A DNA stretch of 64,000 nt from Saprospiraceae bacterium (GCA_020848695.1 JADLHT010000026.1:1-64000); one strand, 5' to 3'; positions 36,517 through 47,465 are shown, numbered from the stretch's first letter. Program-made: numbers and translations. The notes: a model not told the origin generated them from the sequence alone.

Positions 36517-38436
36517 ATGATAAGAATAAGCTTTCCGGACGGAAGAGTTCAAGAATATGCTCAAGGTGTAACAGCACACGATATTGCAATATCCATCAGT
36601 GAAGGATTGGCAAGAAACATAATTGCTGCAAAGGTGAATGGTCATGTAATAGAGATTAACAGGCCTATTCTATCGGACTCAGTTATACAATTATTAAGTT
36701 GGAATGATAAAGAAGGCAAATCCACATTCTGGCATTCATCTGCTCATCTTATGGCTGAAGCACTTGAAGCGATTTACCCGGGAACGAAATTCGGAATCGG
36801 TCCTTCCATTGATAATGGATTCTATTATGATGTGGATACCGGCGGAAAGGTACTTTCATTAAATGATTTGCAAGCCATCGAAGCGAAAATGGCTGAATTA
36901 GCAAAAAATAATTCTGCTTTCATCAGAAAAGAAATTTCCAAAAAAGATGCCATTGAATATTTTACTTCTAAGGGTGATGAATATAAACTGGAATTATTAC
37001 AAGGCCTTGAAGATGGAAGTATCAGTTTTTATACTCAGGGTAGTTTTACCGATTTATGCCGAGGTCCTCATATTCCGAATACAGGCTTAATTAAAGCTAT
37101 TAAACTTACCAATCTAGCTGGGGCTTACTGGCGGGGCGATGAATCTCGTCAGCAGATGACAAGAATTTATGGAATTAGCTTTCCAAAACAAAAAGAACTA
37201 GATGAATATCTGATCCTTCTCGAAGAAGCCAAAAAAAGAGATCATCGAAAAATTGGTCAGGAATTGGAATTATTCATGTTTAGCGAGCGCGTTGGAATGG
37301 GGCTTCCGATCTGGCTACCCAAAGGGACTGCATTAAGACAACGACTGGAAGATTTTCTTAAGGAGGAACAGATAAAACGCGGATATACTCCTGTCATCAC
37401 ACCACATATTGGTCATAAATTATTATACCAGACAAGTGGACACTGGGAAAAATACGGAGCAGACTCTTTTCAACCGATCAAAACTCCCAGAGAAGGTGAA
37501 GAATTCATGCTTAAACCAATGAACTGTCCCCACCATTGTGAAATTTACGGACACAAGCCAAGGTCCTATCGCGAACTACCTATTCGTATTGCTGAATTTG
37601 GAACTGTATATCGATACGAGCAAAGCGGAGAATTACATGGATTAACTCGTGTTCGTTGTTTTACGCAGGATGATGCACACCTGTTTTGTACTCCGGATCA
37701 GGTCAAATCAGAATTCTTAAATGTATTGGAACTTACCATGCATGTAATTAAAAAACTTGGTTTTGATTCCTTCACAGCTCAAATATCCTTGAGAGATCCT
37801 GAGAACAAACAAAAGTATATTGGCTCGGATGAAAACTGGGCAAAAGCAGAGCAAGCAATCATTGATGCTACCCTTGAAGCGGGACTTAAAACAGTTACTG
37901 CTTATGGTGAAGCCGCATTTTATGGTCCAAAATTAGATTTTATGGTAAAAGATGCGTTAGGAAGGTCATGGCAGTTAGGTACTATTCAGGTTGATTACAA
38001 TCTTCCTGAAAGATTTCAATTAGAATACATCGGTTCTGACAATGCAAAACATCGTCCGGTTATGATTCATCGTGCCCCTTTCGGATCTATGGAAAGATTT
38101 ATTGGGGTTCTTACCGAACATTGTGCCGGCAAGTTTCCTTTGTGGTTAACTCCGGATCAATACATGATTCTCACCATTAGCGATAAGTATAATGAACATG
38201 CCAATCTTGTTCACCAGATGTTAATTACAGCGGGACTCAGGGGGGATATTGACGATCGCTTAGAATCCATCGGTAAAAAAATCCGAGATAACGAACTTAA
38301 AAAAATTCCATTTATGTTGATCATTGGAGAGAAGGAATCTCAAGAAAAAAATCTTTCTTACAGAAGACAAGGCTCAGCAGAACAAGGATCATTAGGTATC
38401 CAGGAGTTTATTGAAATGGTAAAAAGTGAGCTATAG
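36517..38436 (+). CDS. thrS: threonyl-tRNA synthetase
   Basis: 639 residues in the usual order: TGS domain ([17 protein letters not shown]), the SAD editing domain ([17 protein letters not shown], then C-R-G-P-H), class II catalytic core ([10 protein letters not shown] and a [19 protein letters not shown] motif 2, with [13 protein letters not shown] motif 3), and a C-terminal anticodon-binding domain. Single full-length gene with no sign of damage. Confidence 0.97.
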   Translation: MIRISFPDGRVQEYAQGVTAHDIAISISEGLARNIIAAKVNGHVIEINRPILSDSVIQLLSWNDKEGKSTFWHSSAHLMAEALEAIYPGTKFGIGPSIDNGFYYDVDTGGKVLSLNDLQAIEAKMAELAKNNSAFIRKEISKKDAIEYFTSKGDEYKLELLQGLEDGSISFYTQGSFTDLCRGPHIPNTGLIKAIKLTNLAGAYWRGDESRQQMTRIYGISFPKQKELDEYLILLEEAKKRDHRKIGQELELFMFSERVGMGLPIWLPKGTALRQRLEDFLKEEQIKRGYTPVITPHIGHKLLYQTSGHWEKYGADSFQPIKTPREGEEFMLKPMNCPHHCEIYGHKPRSYRELPIRIAEFGTVYRYEQSGELHGLTRVRCFTQDDAHLFCTPDQVKSEFLNVLELTMHVIKKLGFDSFTAQISLRDPENKQKYIGSDENWAKAEQAIIDATLEAGLKTVTAYGEAAFYGPKLDFMVKDALGRSWQLGTIQVDYNLPERFQLEYIGSDNAKHRPVMIHRAPFGSMERFIGVLTEHCAGKFPLWLTPDQYMILTISDKYNEHANLVHQMLITAGLRGDIDDRLESIGKKIRDNELKKIPFMLIIGEKESQEKNLSYRRQGSAEQGSLGIQEFIEMVKSEL

Positions 38437-38591
38437 ATATTAATTTACCTGATTACCAAATTCAAATTAGGAAGTTAAATTTCTTTTTCGAACCAAAAAT
38501 TTCTTGAATTTTATTGAATATAAATTTGGATTGAAAAAATAAGATCTTTGTATTCAAGTTAAGGTTTGAAATTCTAAAATTTTATCAGAGT

Positions 38592-39569
38592 TCAGTTCTC
38601 TCTCTCTGTTACAAAATAACAAAGTTTCTTAAGACTTTCACGGGACTCGTTATTTGAAAATGATTCTAAGGTAGTAAGTGCGAGATCCCTGTATTTGTTC
38701 ATATCTTCAGTTGCTTGCTCAACACCTTTATACTCATGGATAAAATCTACCGTAGCACGAATTATTTTTTCATTTTCCGAGTTTGTTCGTATTCCGTTGA
38801 TAATTCTTCTGGAAATGGTTCCAGGTGCATTTTGTAATGCGAGAATTAAAGGTAGTGTCATTTTTTTATCACGAATATCCTGAATTTTGGGCTTGCCGAG
38901 CAAATTAGAACTTCCCAGATCCATAAGGTCGTCTTTAATCTGGAATGCAATTCCCAAATTATTCCCAAAATCTGCCAATGAATCAAGTGTTTTTGTATCC
39001 TGAGTAACACTTATTCCGCCACATACGCAGGATACCGAAATCAGAGAAGCCGTCTTCTGTCTGATAATCTGATAATAGACATCTTTGGTAATATCCAATC
39101 TTCTGGCTTTCTCAAGTTGTAGCAATTCACCTTCACTCATATCTTTAACTGCATTAGAAATAACCTTTAACATCAAAAACTGATCATTTTTCAATGCAAT
39201 CAGCAATCCTTGTGACAATAAGTAATCACCAAGCAGAACAGCTATCTTGTTTTTCCACAATGCATTAATTGAGAAAAAACCTCTCCTCTGATCCGACTCA
39301 TCAACTACATCATCGTGGACCAATGTTGCTGTATGAAGCAACTCAACCATGGTTGCCGCTGTAAGACTATTGCTGTTGACCTCCCCACACATTTTTGCAC
39401 AAAGCAATGAAATCATAGGTCGAAATTGCTTCCCCTTCGTTTTAATAATGTACATGCTTATTGTATCTAATAGGGGAATCCTGCTTTTAATGGCTTGTTT
39501 GAAATGATTTTCAAACTGTTCTATTTCATTCTTAATAACGGATTTAATTTCATTAAGGCTATACTTCAT
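38592..39569 (-). CDS. trans-polyprenyl diphosphate synthase
   Basis: Extends isoprenoid chains for quinones or lipid carriers. The first Asp-rich motif is LVHDDVVDESDQRRG and the second is FQIKDDLMDL; the lysine/arginine-rich KGKQFRPMI comes before. ATG 39569 gives 325 residues, the usual size; a start at 39608 adds 13 residues. An octaprenyl-type chain length is likely from the size and context, but not certain. Confidence 0.92.
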   Translation of the reverse strand: MKYSLNEIKSVIKNEIEQFENHFKQAIKSRIPLLDTISMYIIKTKGKQFRPMISLLCAKMCGEVNSNSLTAATMVELLHTATLVHDDVVDESDQRRGFFSINALWKNKIAVLLGDYLLSQGLLIALKNDQFLMLKVISNAVKDMSEGELLQLEKARRLDITKDVYYQIIRQKTASLISVSCVCGGISVTQDTKTLDSLADFGNNLGIAFQIKDDLMDLGSSNLLGKPKIQDIRDKKMTLPLILALQNAPGTISRRIINGIRTNSENEKIIRATVDFIHEYKGVEQATEDMNKYRDLALTTLESFSNNESRESLKKLCYFVTEREN

Positions 39570-39884
39570 CTCATCTCTTGTTAAAAGATAATTTATATAC
39601 TGGTTCAAAGGTAAATAACAATTATCATTTTGAAATTGTCAAAATTTCGTCTCTTCGCAATTAAAAGTATTAGATTTATTTTAGCAGAATTATTCAACCC
39701 TACCTTGAGCGAATTAATTCCTAATAGCTTTATATTGCAAACTGTTCAATATTTTAGGTACATTGAAGGAGACATTTATAATAGCCATTTAATTTACTCA
39801 GTAATTTATAGAGAATTATTACTATTATACAATTTGTTTTTTTCGCTACAATCCTCTTCTTATCTTAGCCTTTGAATTCTTTAC
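39570..39884. other. divergent intergenic region
   Basis: About 315 bases between the polyprenyl synthase and the DUF6427-like gene. A rightward 81-codon frame (39630-39875) starts with TTG, is rich in Leu, Phe and Tyr, and has no supporting signal, so I do not call it. A TAGCCTTTG at 39867-39875 may be an imperfect -7 box for the downstream gene. Confidence 0.4.
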
Positions 39885-40862
39885 ATGCTTCAACTTTTTA
39901 GAAAAAATATATCTATAAATATCTTGCTTTTATTGCCTTATATTTTTATTATACATGGTGGAAGATTTTTTATCAATCATGAGCAAAATAGCTTACAACA
40001 TTCCTGGTTGTTCAATTCTCTGATTAAATGGACCGGACTCTCTGAGCCGGTAATGTTCTACCTCTCACACCTGCTAATATTTATACAGGCAATTATTCTT
40101 ACGCAATTGTGTAATCGAATAAAAGTTGTTCCGGAGGGACAATTATTTCCTGCTTTGTTATTTATAATATTAACAGGATTTCATACTTCAATTTTTGGCT
40201 TATCCGGCATTCTTGTAGCGAACTTGTTTTTCATTTTAGCGATTCAATCAATTTGTTCGATATACTTAATTAAAAATGCAAGCTTAACACTGTTTAACTT
40301 TGGAATGTATATTGGGTTGGCAAGTATCTTCTATGCTCCATATATATGGATGTTGCTGCTTGGAATTTTTGGACTTACCGTATTCAGGGGATTTATTTTA
40401 AAAGAGTTTCTGCAAATATTAACCGGAACAGGAACTGTATTTTACCTTTTTAATTCATACTTATATCTTAAAGGAAGCTCTTCTGTTTTTTGGCAGGATC
40501 AGATTCTCGATTTTTTTAGTCCCTATATTTTCTCTATGGTATTCAATTCTAAAGGTATGGTTGCGCTGGCGTTGATTCTGTTTCTCTTTGTCTTTATTTT
40601 TATAAAGTTCAATATTATTCAAGTCAAAGCACAAATAGCTGCTCAGAAGTTTTTTGATTTTCTATTTTGGATCTGCCTCTGCTCTTTTTTCTCTATTTTA
40701 TTTTGTAAAATGGAAACTATAGGTCATATTATTATTCTTATTACCCCTTTAAGCATATTCTTAAGTGTGGTGCTCTCAAGAGTTAAGAATGAGCTATTGG
40801 CAGAAACAACACATCTCTTTTTTGCTTTACTTGCTTTATTTTTGCAGCTTCAAAACTGGTAG
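39885..40862 (+). CDS. polytopic membrane protein, DUF6427-like
   Basis: 325 residues with around nine membrane helices and a conserved-looking N-terminus (HGGRFFINHEQN). Length and topology resemble the DUF6427 family of Bacteroidota, near isoprenoid or nucleotide genes in many genomes. It ends two bases before purQ, so the two are co-transcribed. Function unknown. Confidence 0.6.
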   Translation: MLQLFRKNISINILLLLPYIFIIHGGRFFINHEQNSLQHSWLFNSLIKWTGLSEPVMFYLSHLLIFIQAIILTQLCNRIKVVPEGQLFPALLFIILTGFHTSIFGLSGILVANLFFILAIQSICSIYLIKNASLTLFNFGMYIGLASIFYAPYIWMLLLGIFGLTVFRGFILKEFLQILTGTGTVFYLFNSYLYLKGSSSVFWQDQILDFFSPYIFSMVFNSKGMVALALILFLFVFIFIKFNIIQVKAQIAAQKFFDFLFWICLCSFFSILFCKMETIGHIIILITPLSIFLSVVLSRVKNELLAETTHLFFALLALFLQLQNW

Positions 40863-40864
40863 TT

Positions 40865-41587
40865 ATGATTAAATGTGGAGTAATAACCTTTCCCGGCTCA
40901 AATTGTGATGAAGACATGATTTATGTAATGAAAGAGGTCTTTCAGTGTCAGGTTGAAAAAATCTGGCACAAGGATCAAACCTTAGAAAGATACAATCCTG
41001 GCGATATTATTTTTATACCGGGAGGCTTCTCCTATGGTGATTATTTGAGATGCGGTGCAATTGCGAGATTTTCAAATATTATGGATCCTGTAAAAAAATT
41101 TGCCGATAGAGGTGGAATCGTAATCGGAATTTGTAATGGATTTCAGATACTCTGTGAAGCCGGACTTCTTCCGGGACAGCTTTTGGTTAATGATTCACAA
41201 AAGTTTATTTGTCGCAATATTTATTTAAAGCCATATAGTACAGAAACACCTTTAACCTTTGATCTTAATACCGAAAAAGCCTATATGATTCCAATTGCAC
41301 ATGCAGATGGTAGATATTATTGTGATGATTCCACATTGAAAGATTTAATTGATAACAAGCAAATCATGTTTCAGTATTGTAACTCTGAAGGAATCGTAAA
41401 TTCAGAATCTAATGTAAATGGATCTGTCTTGAATATAGCAGGAATCTGCAATAAAACAAAAAACGTGTGTGGAATGATGCCCCATCCAGAAAGAGCTTCT
41501 GAATCCGAATTGGGAAATTCCGATGGTAAATATTTGTTTATCAGTCTGTTATCCTGGATTAAGGAACATCATTTTGTTCTAGCTTAG
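40865..41587 (+). CDS. purQ: phosphoribosylformylglycinamidine synthase, glutaminase subunit
   Basis: The class I glutamine amidotransferase subunit of FGAM synthase, giving ammonia to PurL in purine synthesis. Catalytic Cys is in IGICNGFQIL, with GGFSYGDYLRCGAIA before it and the His/Glu pair in MMPHPERA. 240 residues, normal. Its presence implies the split PurS/Q/L enzyme, not the large fused PurL. Confidence 0.94.
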   Translation: MIKCGVITFPGSNCDEDMIYVMKEVFQCQVEKIWHKDQTLERYNPGDIIFIPGGFSYGDYLRCGAIARFSNIMDPVKKFADRGGIVIGICNGFQILCEAGLLPGQLLVNDSQKFICRNIYLKPYSTETPLTFDLNTEKAYMIPIAHADGRYYCDDSTLKDLIDNKQIMFQYCNSEGIVNSESNVNGSVLNIAGICNKTKNVCGMMPHPERASESELGNSDGKYLFISLLSWIKEHHFVLA

Positions 41588-41645
41588 TTGAGGTTAAAGT
41601 CAAGTTAATTCAATTAGAGGCAGGTCCGCTTAGCCTTTAATAAAG

Positions 41646-41653
41646 TACTTTTG
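41646..41653 (+). promoter_or_regulatory. putative -7 promoter box of the DsbD-type gene
   Basis: TACTTTTG fits TAnnTTTG, 25 bases before ATG 41679. Confidence 0.45.
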
Positions 41654-41678
41654 TCAATTGAATTTTTATTGCTGGTCT

Positions 41679-44213
41679 ATGAAGTTAATATCTGTACTGT
41701 TAAGTTATTTATTATTCCAATTTAATTTACAATCACAAATTTTAGATCCTGTTCATTGGTCTTCAAAAATTAATTCCTTAGGAAATCAGGAGTATGAGTT
41801 GATCTTAACTGCAACTATGGATAAAGAATGGTGCATCTATAGTCAGATATCAGATCCGGATGCAGCGATTCCAACAGAAATTAGTTTGGAAAAAGCCGGC
41901 GGACTTGAATTGATCGGAAAAGTTGAAGAAAGGGGAAATCTGAAGAAAGCAGCTGAACCTTTATTTGATAATAAAATACTTGCCAAGTATTACGATAAAG
42001 TAGATTTTGTTCAAAAATTTAAAATAAAGGGCAATGTGACTTCAATTAAAGCAAGCGCATACTTTATGTCTTGTAACTCGGAAACCTGCATTCCCCCTAC
42101 GAGCAAAGAATTTTATCTTAGTTTGAAAGGAGAGCCCATAAGTGCTCCATTAAATCAACCCGAAGGAGCTAATGGAATGCAAGCTAGTACTGATCCTGTA
42201 CTTTCTTCCTCTAATGAGCTTGATCAACAAAAGATCTTTGACCCGGTTAAAATCAATAGTACCCTTCATAAAATTAACGATTCACAATATAATGTACAAT
42301 TTGAAGCAATCATAGATGAGGGATGGCACATATACTCAAAATTATCCGGCGAAGGACCTATACCTACGGGCATGAGTTTTACATCTGAAGATCATTTTTC
42401 ACTGGAAGGAAAAGAAGAAGAAATATGTGAAAATAAGCATTCAGGATTTGATGAATTCTTTGAAGTTGATGTTACTAAATTCAAAAAGAAAGCAGTTTTT
42501 GTTCAGAAAATTAACATAAAGGATGCATCAGTACCCGTAAAAGGACTATTTACTTACCAGGTCTGCGATGCCAGCAAATGCCTTCCGCCTAAAAGTCTGG
42601 CATTTGAAATTTATGCGGATAAGAATAAGGTATTAATTGAAGGATCGGGACCATCCGGTAGTACTGGTCTGAAAATTGATGGCAACAAAATAGATCAGAT
42701 TATTCCTCAGATTAAAGAGTCTTTGGCTACACCCATAGGTGATTGCGGAGAAGAAAATATTAAAGGTGAAAATCATTTCTGGACATTTGTCTTTGGATTT
42801 ATAGGTGGCTTGCTGGCCTTGCTTACACCCTGTGTTTTTCCTATGATTCCGCTCACCGTTTCATTTTTTATTAAAGGAAGCAAAGATAAAAAGACAGGAT
42901 TAAGAAATGGACTTGTCTATGCCCTTTCAATAATCATCATTTACGTAATCATAGGAACTTTGATTAATATTCTTGCCGGTCCTACAGCACTCAATGATCT
43001 CTCCGTTAATTGGATTGCCAATGTATTTTTCTTTCTGGTATTTATAGTATTTGCTTTATCCTTTTTTGGATTTTTTGAAATTACTTTGCCCAGCAGCTGG
43101 TCAAATAAGTCTGATGCCATGGCAGATAAGGGTGGAATCATCGGAATTTTTTTTATGGCGTTTACCTTGGCTCTGGTATCTTTTTCTTGTACCGGCCCTA
43201 TTATTGGGACTGCAATTGTAGAATCCGCAAGATCCTCATCATTTGGACCAATTGTTGTCATGTTAGGATTCTCAATAGCGCTGGCTTTGCCATTTGGATT
43301 CTTTGCAGCATTTCCTGCTATGTTAAATTCTTTACCCAAATCCGGTGGTTGGATGACCAATGTAAAAGTGGTCCTTGGGTTTCTTGAATTAGCACTTGCT
43401 TTTAAATTTTTAAGCACCGCAGATATGACCAAGCATTGGGGAATTCTGGGCTATGAAATATTTATGGGAATCTGGTTTGTTTTGTTCTTATTAACGGCTT
43501 TATACTTATTCGGCTTTATTAAATTTCCACATGATTCACCTCTTAATAAGTTAGGAACGACGAGACTTGCGTTCGCTTTATTGTTTTTAGGAATAAGCAT
43601 TTATTTGGCAACAGGATTTAGTTATTCTCCAGAATTTCAAAGCTACAAACCCCTTAAATTAATGAGCGGATTGGCTCCTCCATCAACTTACAATTATTTT
43701 TTAGATAAACCAATTGTTGATCAGGATATCAAGTCTAAGTACCCTTCATACACCAAATGTGCCAATAACATCGATTGCTTCCACGACTATTATGAAGGAT
43801 TGTCTTATGCTAAAGAAAAAAATCTTCCGCTTTTTGTTGACTTCACCGGATATGCCTGTGTAAATTGCCGTAAGACAGAAGAGCATATCTGGGTTCAGGA
43901 CGAGATTAGAAATAGCCTCATGAAAGATTTTGTATTGGTTTCATTGTATGTTGATGATAAAAATCCACTTCCTGAAACCTATATTTCAACCCACACCAAC
44001 AATCCAATAAGAAATGTCGGTAATAAATGGGCCGATTTTCAAATTGTCAATTTTAATCAAAATTCACAACCTTTGTATGTTATTATGTCTCCTGATGAGA
44101 AAATAATTACAAAGCCTCGAGGATACCATAGCAGTGTTTCTGAATACAATGATTTTATGAAATGTGGATTAAAAGCTTACAAAGAGTACTCAGAATCCGT
44201 TGGAGAAAACTAA
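41679..44213 (+). CDS. DsbD-type thiol:disulfide reductase with doubled N-terminal domain
   Basis: 844 residues. A signal peptide is followed by two DsbD-alpha-like domains in tandem (about 20-155 and 190-330), each with its own Cys pair (SCNSETCIPP and VCDASKCLPP). Next is an eight-helix transmembrane domain with CVFPMIPLT and SCTGPIIG, then a C-terminal thioredoxin domain (TGYACVNCRKTEEH, Cys-x-x-Cys). It carries reducing power across the inner membrane to periplasmic proteins. DsbD normally has one alpha domain. ATG 41679 begins the signal peptide; TTG 41658 adds seven residues. The downstream coiled-coil gene is 21 bases away. Confidence 0.93.
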   Translation: MKLISVLLSYLLFQFNLQSQILDPVHWSSKINSLGNQEYELILTATMDKEWCIYSQISDPDAAIPTEISLEKAGGLELIGKVEERGNLKKAAEPLFDNKILAKYYDKVDFVQKFKIKGNVTSIKASAYFMSCNSETCIPPTSKEFYLSLKGEPISAPLNQPEGANGMQASTDPVLSSSNELDQQKIFDPVKINSTLHKINDSQYNVQFEAIIDEGWHIYSKLSGEGPIPTGMSFTSEDHFSLEGKEEEICENKHSGFDEFFEVDVTKFKKKAVFVQKINIKDASVPVKGLFTYQVCDASKCLPPKSLAFEIYADKNKVLIEGSGPSGSTGLKIDGNKIDQIIPQIKESLATPIGDCGEENIKGENHFWTFVFGFIGGLLALLTPCVFPMIPLTVSFFIKGSKDKKTGLRNGLVYALSIIIIYVIIGTLINILAGPTALNDLSVNWIANVFFFLVFIVFALSFFGFFEITLPSSWSNKSDAMADKGGIIGIFFMAFTLALVSFSCTGPIIGTAIVESARSSSFGPIVVMLGFSIALALPFGFFAAFPAMLNSLPKSGGWMTNVKVVLGFLELALAFKFLSTADMTKHWGILGYEIFMGIWFVLFLLTALYLFGFIKFPHDSPLNKLGTTRLAFALLFLGISIYLATGFSYSPEFQSYKPLKLMSGLAPPSTYNYFLDKPIVDQDIKSKYPSYTKCANNIDCFHDYYEGLSYAKEKNLPLFVDFTGYACVNCRKTEEHIWVQDEIRNSLMKDFVLVSLYVDDKNPLPETYISTHTNNPIRNVGNKWADFQIVNFNQNSQPLYVIMSPDEKIITKPRGYHSSVSEYNDFMKCGLKAYKEYSESVGEN

Positions 44214-44234
44214 ATATTAAAAACAATTTTAATA

Positions 44235-44879
44235 ATGAAAAATATATTAATCTTTCTACTTTTAACGCAAACACTCATTGCACAAACTTCAGAAGTTAAT
44301 CAACAGATGAGTCTTGGACCCCAATCCGGCATCAGATCCTATTTTGATGGAGTTAATGCAAAATATATTGAGAAGGTGTGGAAAAAATTTTCTAAGGATT
44401 TCGGAAAGTTAAAAGAAAATAAGAAAGCCGACGAGTTCTATATAACAAATGCCACTATCCAAGTCATCAGAACCGAACCATTAGATCTCTATGCCCGTAT
44501 ATTAAACAATGAGATCGTTGTATTTTTTGATTTGAAAAATGGATTTTTAAATTCGCGGACTAGTCCTGAACAATACAAACTTGCTGAAAATCTGATCACC
44601 GAATTTAATTATGAGGTTCAAAGAGAAGTTGTAAGAGATGAGCTTGCCAAAGAATCAGAGCTTTTGGCCAAATTCCGAAAAAACATGGACAAATTGAAAA
44701 AAGACAATAATGATTACCATAAAGATATTGAAGTCGCCAAAGCAAAAATCAAAAAGGCAGAAGACAACATTGTAACAAATTTAAAAGACCAACAGAAAAC
44801 CGAAACTGAAATTATCAATCAGACTCAAGTCATAGACAAAGTACAGATAAAGCTTAATTCTATTGGAAAATCAAAATAA
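44235..44879 (+). CDS. exported coiled-coil protein, unknown
   Basis: 214 residues with a signal peptide (KNILIFLLLTQTLIAQ), a compact domain to about 125, then a Lys/Glu-rich coiled coil (about 130-205) with Asn-Gln runs. Not recognised. It may act with the DsbD-type protein, as it follows in the same operon. Confidence 0.7.
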   Translation: MKNILIFLLLTQTLIAQTSEVNQQMSLGPQSGIRSYFDGVNAKYIEKVWKKFSKDFGKLKENKKADEFYITNATIQVIRTEPLDLYARILNNEIVVFFDLKNGFLNSRTSPEQYKLAENLITEFNYEVQREVVRDELAKESELLAKFRKNMDKLKKDNNDYHKDIEVAKAKIKKAEDNIVTNLKDQQKTETEIINQTQVIDKVQIKLNSIGKSK

Positions 44880-45194
44880 TACATATATTAAATATAATTA
44901 TATAAAAAACTTTCTAACACCCGGTTCTGCTAATTTCAACTCCTTTATAGAGGATAGTATCTCATAGAATTTTAATTTACATATTAAGATTTTTTATTTA
45001 TTATATAAATAATTAATAAGTCATTGATATTGAACTTAGTGCAAAGTGTCTATTTTGTATTAAATTATTTTATAATATGAATAGCTTTTTTAGTATCTTT
45101 GATATTTAGTTTTCTACAGAATTCCTAACAACATAAACAGGGTTTCTAACATGATTGAAAAATTATATATATTTTTTTAATTATTTGTGATTTC
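44880..45194. other. intergenic, no gene seen
   Basis: About 315 very AT-rich bases before the dnaB promoter. No convincing hairpin, tRNA or ORF. Confidence 0.4.
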
Positions 45195-45202
45195 TAATTT
45201 TG
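45195..45202 (+). promoter_or_regulatory. putative -7 promoter box of dnaB
   Basis: TAATTTTG fits TAnnTTTG, 17 bases before ATG 45220. It lies inside the reading frame's GTG-initiated extension (45187), which argues for the ATG. Confidence 0.5.
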
Positions 45203-45219
45203 CAGCACTAAATCCCATT

Positions 45220-46713
45220 ATGGCTAAATTTTCTAATCCAAATAGAACTACCTTCTCAGCAACAGAAGGCAGATTGCCAGCTGATTTCTCTAATCTATCC
45301 TATGAAAGACTTCAACCTCAAGCAATTATTCTTGAAGAAGCTATATTAGGGGCAATCATGTTGGATAAAGATTCCATTTCAATTGCTATGGAGATCTTAA
45401 GACCTGAGTCGTTTTACAAACCGGTTCATCAGATCATATATAATGTAATGATCTATCTTTTCGAACATACGCAACCCATCGATGTCTTAACTGTAGCTGA
45501 ACAATTGCGCAAGAATGGTCAGCTTGAAGAAATTGGTGGCTTACCTTATATACTTGAACTGTCTAATAAGGTTTCTTCCGCAGCCAATACGGAATATTAT
45601 GCCAGAATCGTAGCACAGAAATTTATCCAACGTGAGTTGATTCGTGTTTCAACGCTTATCATTAAAGATGCATTTGAAGACTCCAAAGACGTACTGGATA
45701 TGTTGGATCTTGCTGAACAAAACCTATATGAGATTACAGATCGAAATCTTCGAAGGGGATATGAGACTGTAGGTTCTTTAGCACGGAAAGCTCAAAAACA
45801 ATTAGAAGAATTATCATTATCTACAGAAGGTATGACAGGAATTGCGTCTGGCTTTCCGGATCTGGATAAAATAACTTCGGGCTGGCAAAAATCTAATCTA
45901 ATAGTTGTTGCAGCAAGACCAGGTGTAGGTAAGACTGCATTTACTCTGGCTTTGGCAAGAAATGCGGCAATGGATTATAAAAAACCAATTGCTTTATTTT
46001 CACTTGAGATGAATAATCTTGAACTGGTTAATCGTCTGATTTCTATGGAAGCAGAAATTGAAGGAAGTAAATTGCGAAATGCAAAACTGGAAGATTATGA
46101 ATGGACACAATTAAATTATGCAATCGAAAAATTGAGTGATGCTCCCCTTTATATTGATGATACGCCATCTCTAAATGTATTTGAGTTGAGAGCAAAATGT
46201 AGAAGGTTACATCAGAATCATGGAATATCAATGGTAGTTATTGATTACCTTCAGTTGATGACCATAGGTGGTACTGACAAAAGACAAAACAGAGAACAAG
46301 AAATTTCATCTATCTCCCGGGCTTTGAAAGGATTAGCAAAAGAATTGAATATTCCCGTTATTGCTTTATCACAGTTGAATCGTGCTGCAGAAATAGGTAA
46401 CGCAAGTAAACGACCTCAACTTTCGCATCTTCGTGAATCCGGAGCAATTGAACAAGATGCTGATATGGTTATCTTCATTTATCGTCCTGATGTTTATGAG
46501 TTGGAAAGCCCGGAATATATAGAAGGAACAACTGAACTAATCATTGCAAAACATAGAAATGGAGCAACTGATACCGTCAAAGTATTGTTCAAGAAAAACT
46601 TTGCTAAATTTATTCCATTCAATGAAACAGCTTCAATGTTTGGAGGTGCATCCGGACCAAATATAAAAATTATACCTTCCAAACTCAATGAAGAAGACGA
46701 CATTCCATTCTAA
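45220..46713 (+). CDS. dnaB: replicative DNA helicase
   Basis: About 497 residues. N-terminal DnaG-binding domain (EEAILGAIMLDKDS), then the RecA-like ATPase with Walker A ARPGVGKTAF, Walker B MVVIDYLQLM and the arginine-finger region LRESGAIEQDADMVIFIYRP. Unwinds DNA at the replication fork. The ATG at 45220 is chosen because a promoter box overlaps the upstream extension. No intein interrupts it. Confidence 0.96.
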   Translation: MAKFSNPNRTTFSATEGRLPADFSNLSYERLQPQAIILEEAILGAIMLDKDSISIAMEILRPESFYKPVHQIIYNVMIYLFEHTQPIDVLTVAEQLRKNGQLEEIGGLPYILELSNKVSSAANTEYYARIVAQKFIQRELIRVSTLIIKDAFEDSKDVLDMLDLAEQNLYEITDRNLRRGYETVGSLARKAQKQLEELSLSTEGMTGIASGFPDLDKITSGWQKSNLIVVAARPGVGKTAFTLALARNAAMDYKKPIALFSLEMNNLELVNRLISMEAEIEGSKLRNAKLEDYEWTQLNYAIEKLSDAPLYIDDTPSLNVFELRAKCRRLHQNHGISMVVIDYLQLMTIGGTDKRQNREQEISSISRALKGLAKELNIPVIALSQLNRAAEIGNASKRPQLSHLRESGAIEQDADMVIFIYRPDVYELESPEYIEGTTELIIAKHRNGATDTVKVLFKKNFAKFIPFNETASMFGGASGPNIKIIPSKLNEEDDIPF

Positions 46714-46756
46714 GAAAAAAGAATCTCCTCTTACACTTAACCAGGATCTAACAAAG

Positions 46757-47464
46757 ATGCGACTGAATAAATTTGTCGCTCATTGTGGAATTTGCAGCAG
46801 AAGAGAAGCAGCACAATTGGTTAAAGAAGGCCAAATCAAGGTCAATGATAAAGTTGAAACCAATCCGGCTTATGAAGTTCAGTTCAAGGATAAAATATTT
46901 TATCAGAATAAAAGGATTTCCCCACAAGAAAATAAGGTTTATATATTATTAAACAAACCTAAAAATTACATTACCACTCTGAAAGATGAAAAATCACGAC
47001 ATACCGTGATGGATCTTTTAGAAAATAAAATTAGTGAACGAGTTTATCCTGTTGGCAGATTAGATAGAAACTCAACAGGACTACTACTTATGACCAATGA
47101 TGGAGAACTGGCTCAAAAATTATCACACCCCTCTTTTAAAATTCAAAAAATTTATCATGTTGGTCTTGACAAAAATTTGCAGACCAAGGATCTTGAAAAA
47201 ATCAGAGATGGTATAACTTTAGATGACGGAAAAATTGAGGTGGATAGCATTGATTATGTAGAAGGAAAAAAGGATGAGGTTGGAATTGAGATTCACAGTG
47301 GCAAGAATAGAGTTATCAGAAGGTTGTTTGAGTCGCTATCGTATGAAGTGAAAAAGTTAGACAGAGTTTACTATGCCGGGCTTACAAAGAAATCAATTCC
47401 AAGAGGAAAATTCAGACATCTGACTAAACAAGAAATTATTACGCTGAAACATTTTCTAAAATAA
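46757..47464 (+). CDS. rluB: 23S rRNA pseudouridine synthase, RluB-like
   Basis: S4 RNA-binding domain at the N-terminus (RLNKFVAHCGICSRREAAQL), then the RsuA/RluB catalytic domain with catalytic Asp in VGRLDRNSTGLLLMTNDGEL. ATG 46757 starts the conserved part. An ATG at 46688 overlaps dnaB by 26 bases and would add a basic 23-residue tail, common in the phylum, so either may be right. Confidence 0.9.
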   Translation: MRLNKFVAHCGICSRREAAQLVKEGQIKVNDKVETNPAYEVQFKDKIFYQNKRISPQENKVYILLNKPKNYITTLKDEKSRHTVMDLLENKISERVYPVGRLDRNSTGLLLMTNDGELAQKLSHPSFKIQKIYHVGLDKNLQTKDLEKIRDGITLDDGKIEVDSIDYVEGKKDEVGIEIHSGKNRVIRRLFESLSYEVKKLDRVYYAGLTKKSIPRGKFRHLTKQEIITLKHFLK

Positions 47465-47465
47465 T

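Noticed and set aside
39630..39875. 81-codon plus-strand frame from TTG
   Set aside because: No conserved pattern, no signal, and it ends just before the DUF6427-like gene in AT-rich DNA.
42941..43432. 163-codon minus-strand frame
   Set aside because: Antisense to the DsbD transmembrane region; the composition is what the complementary strand of helix codons gives.
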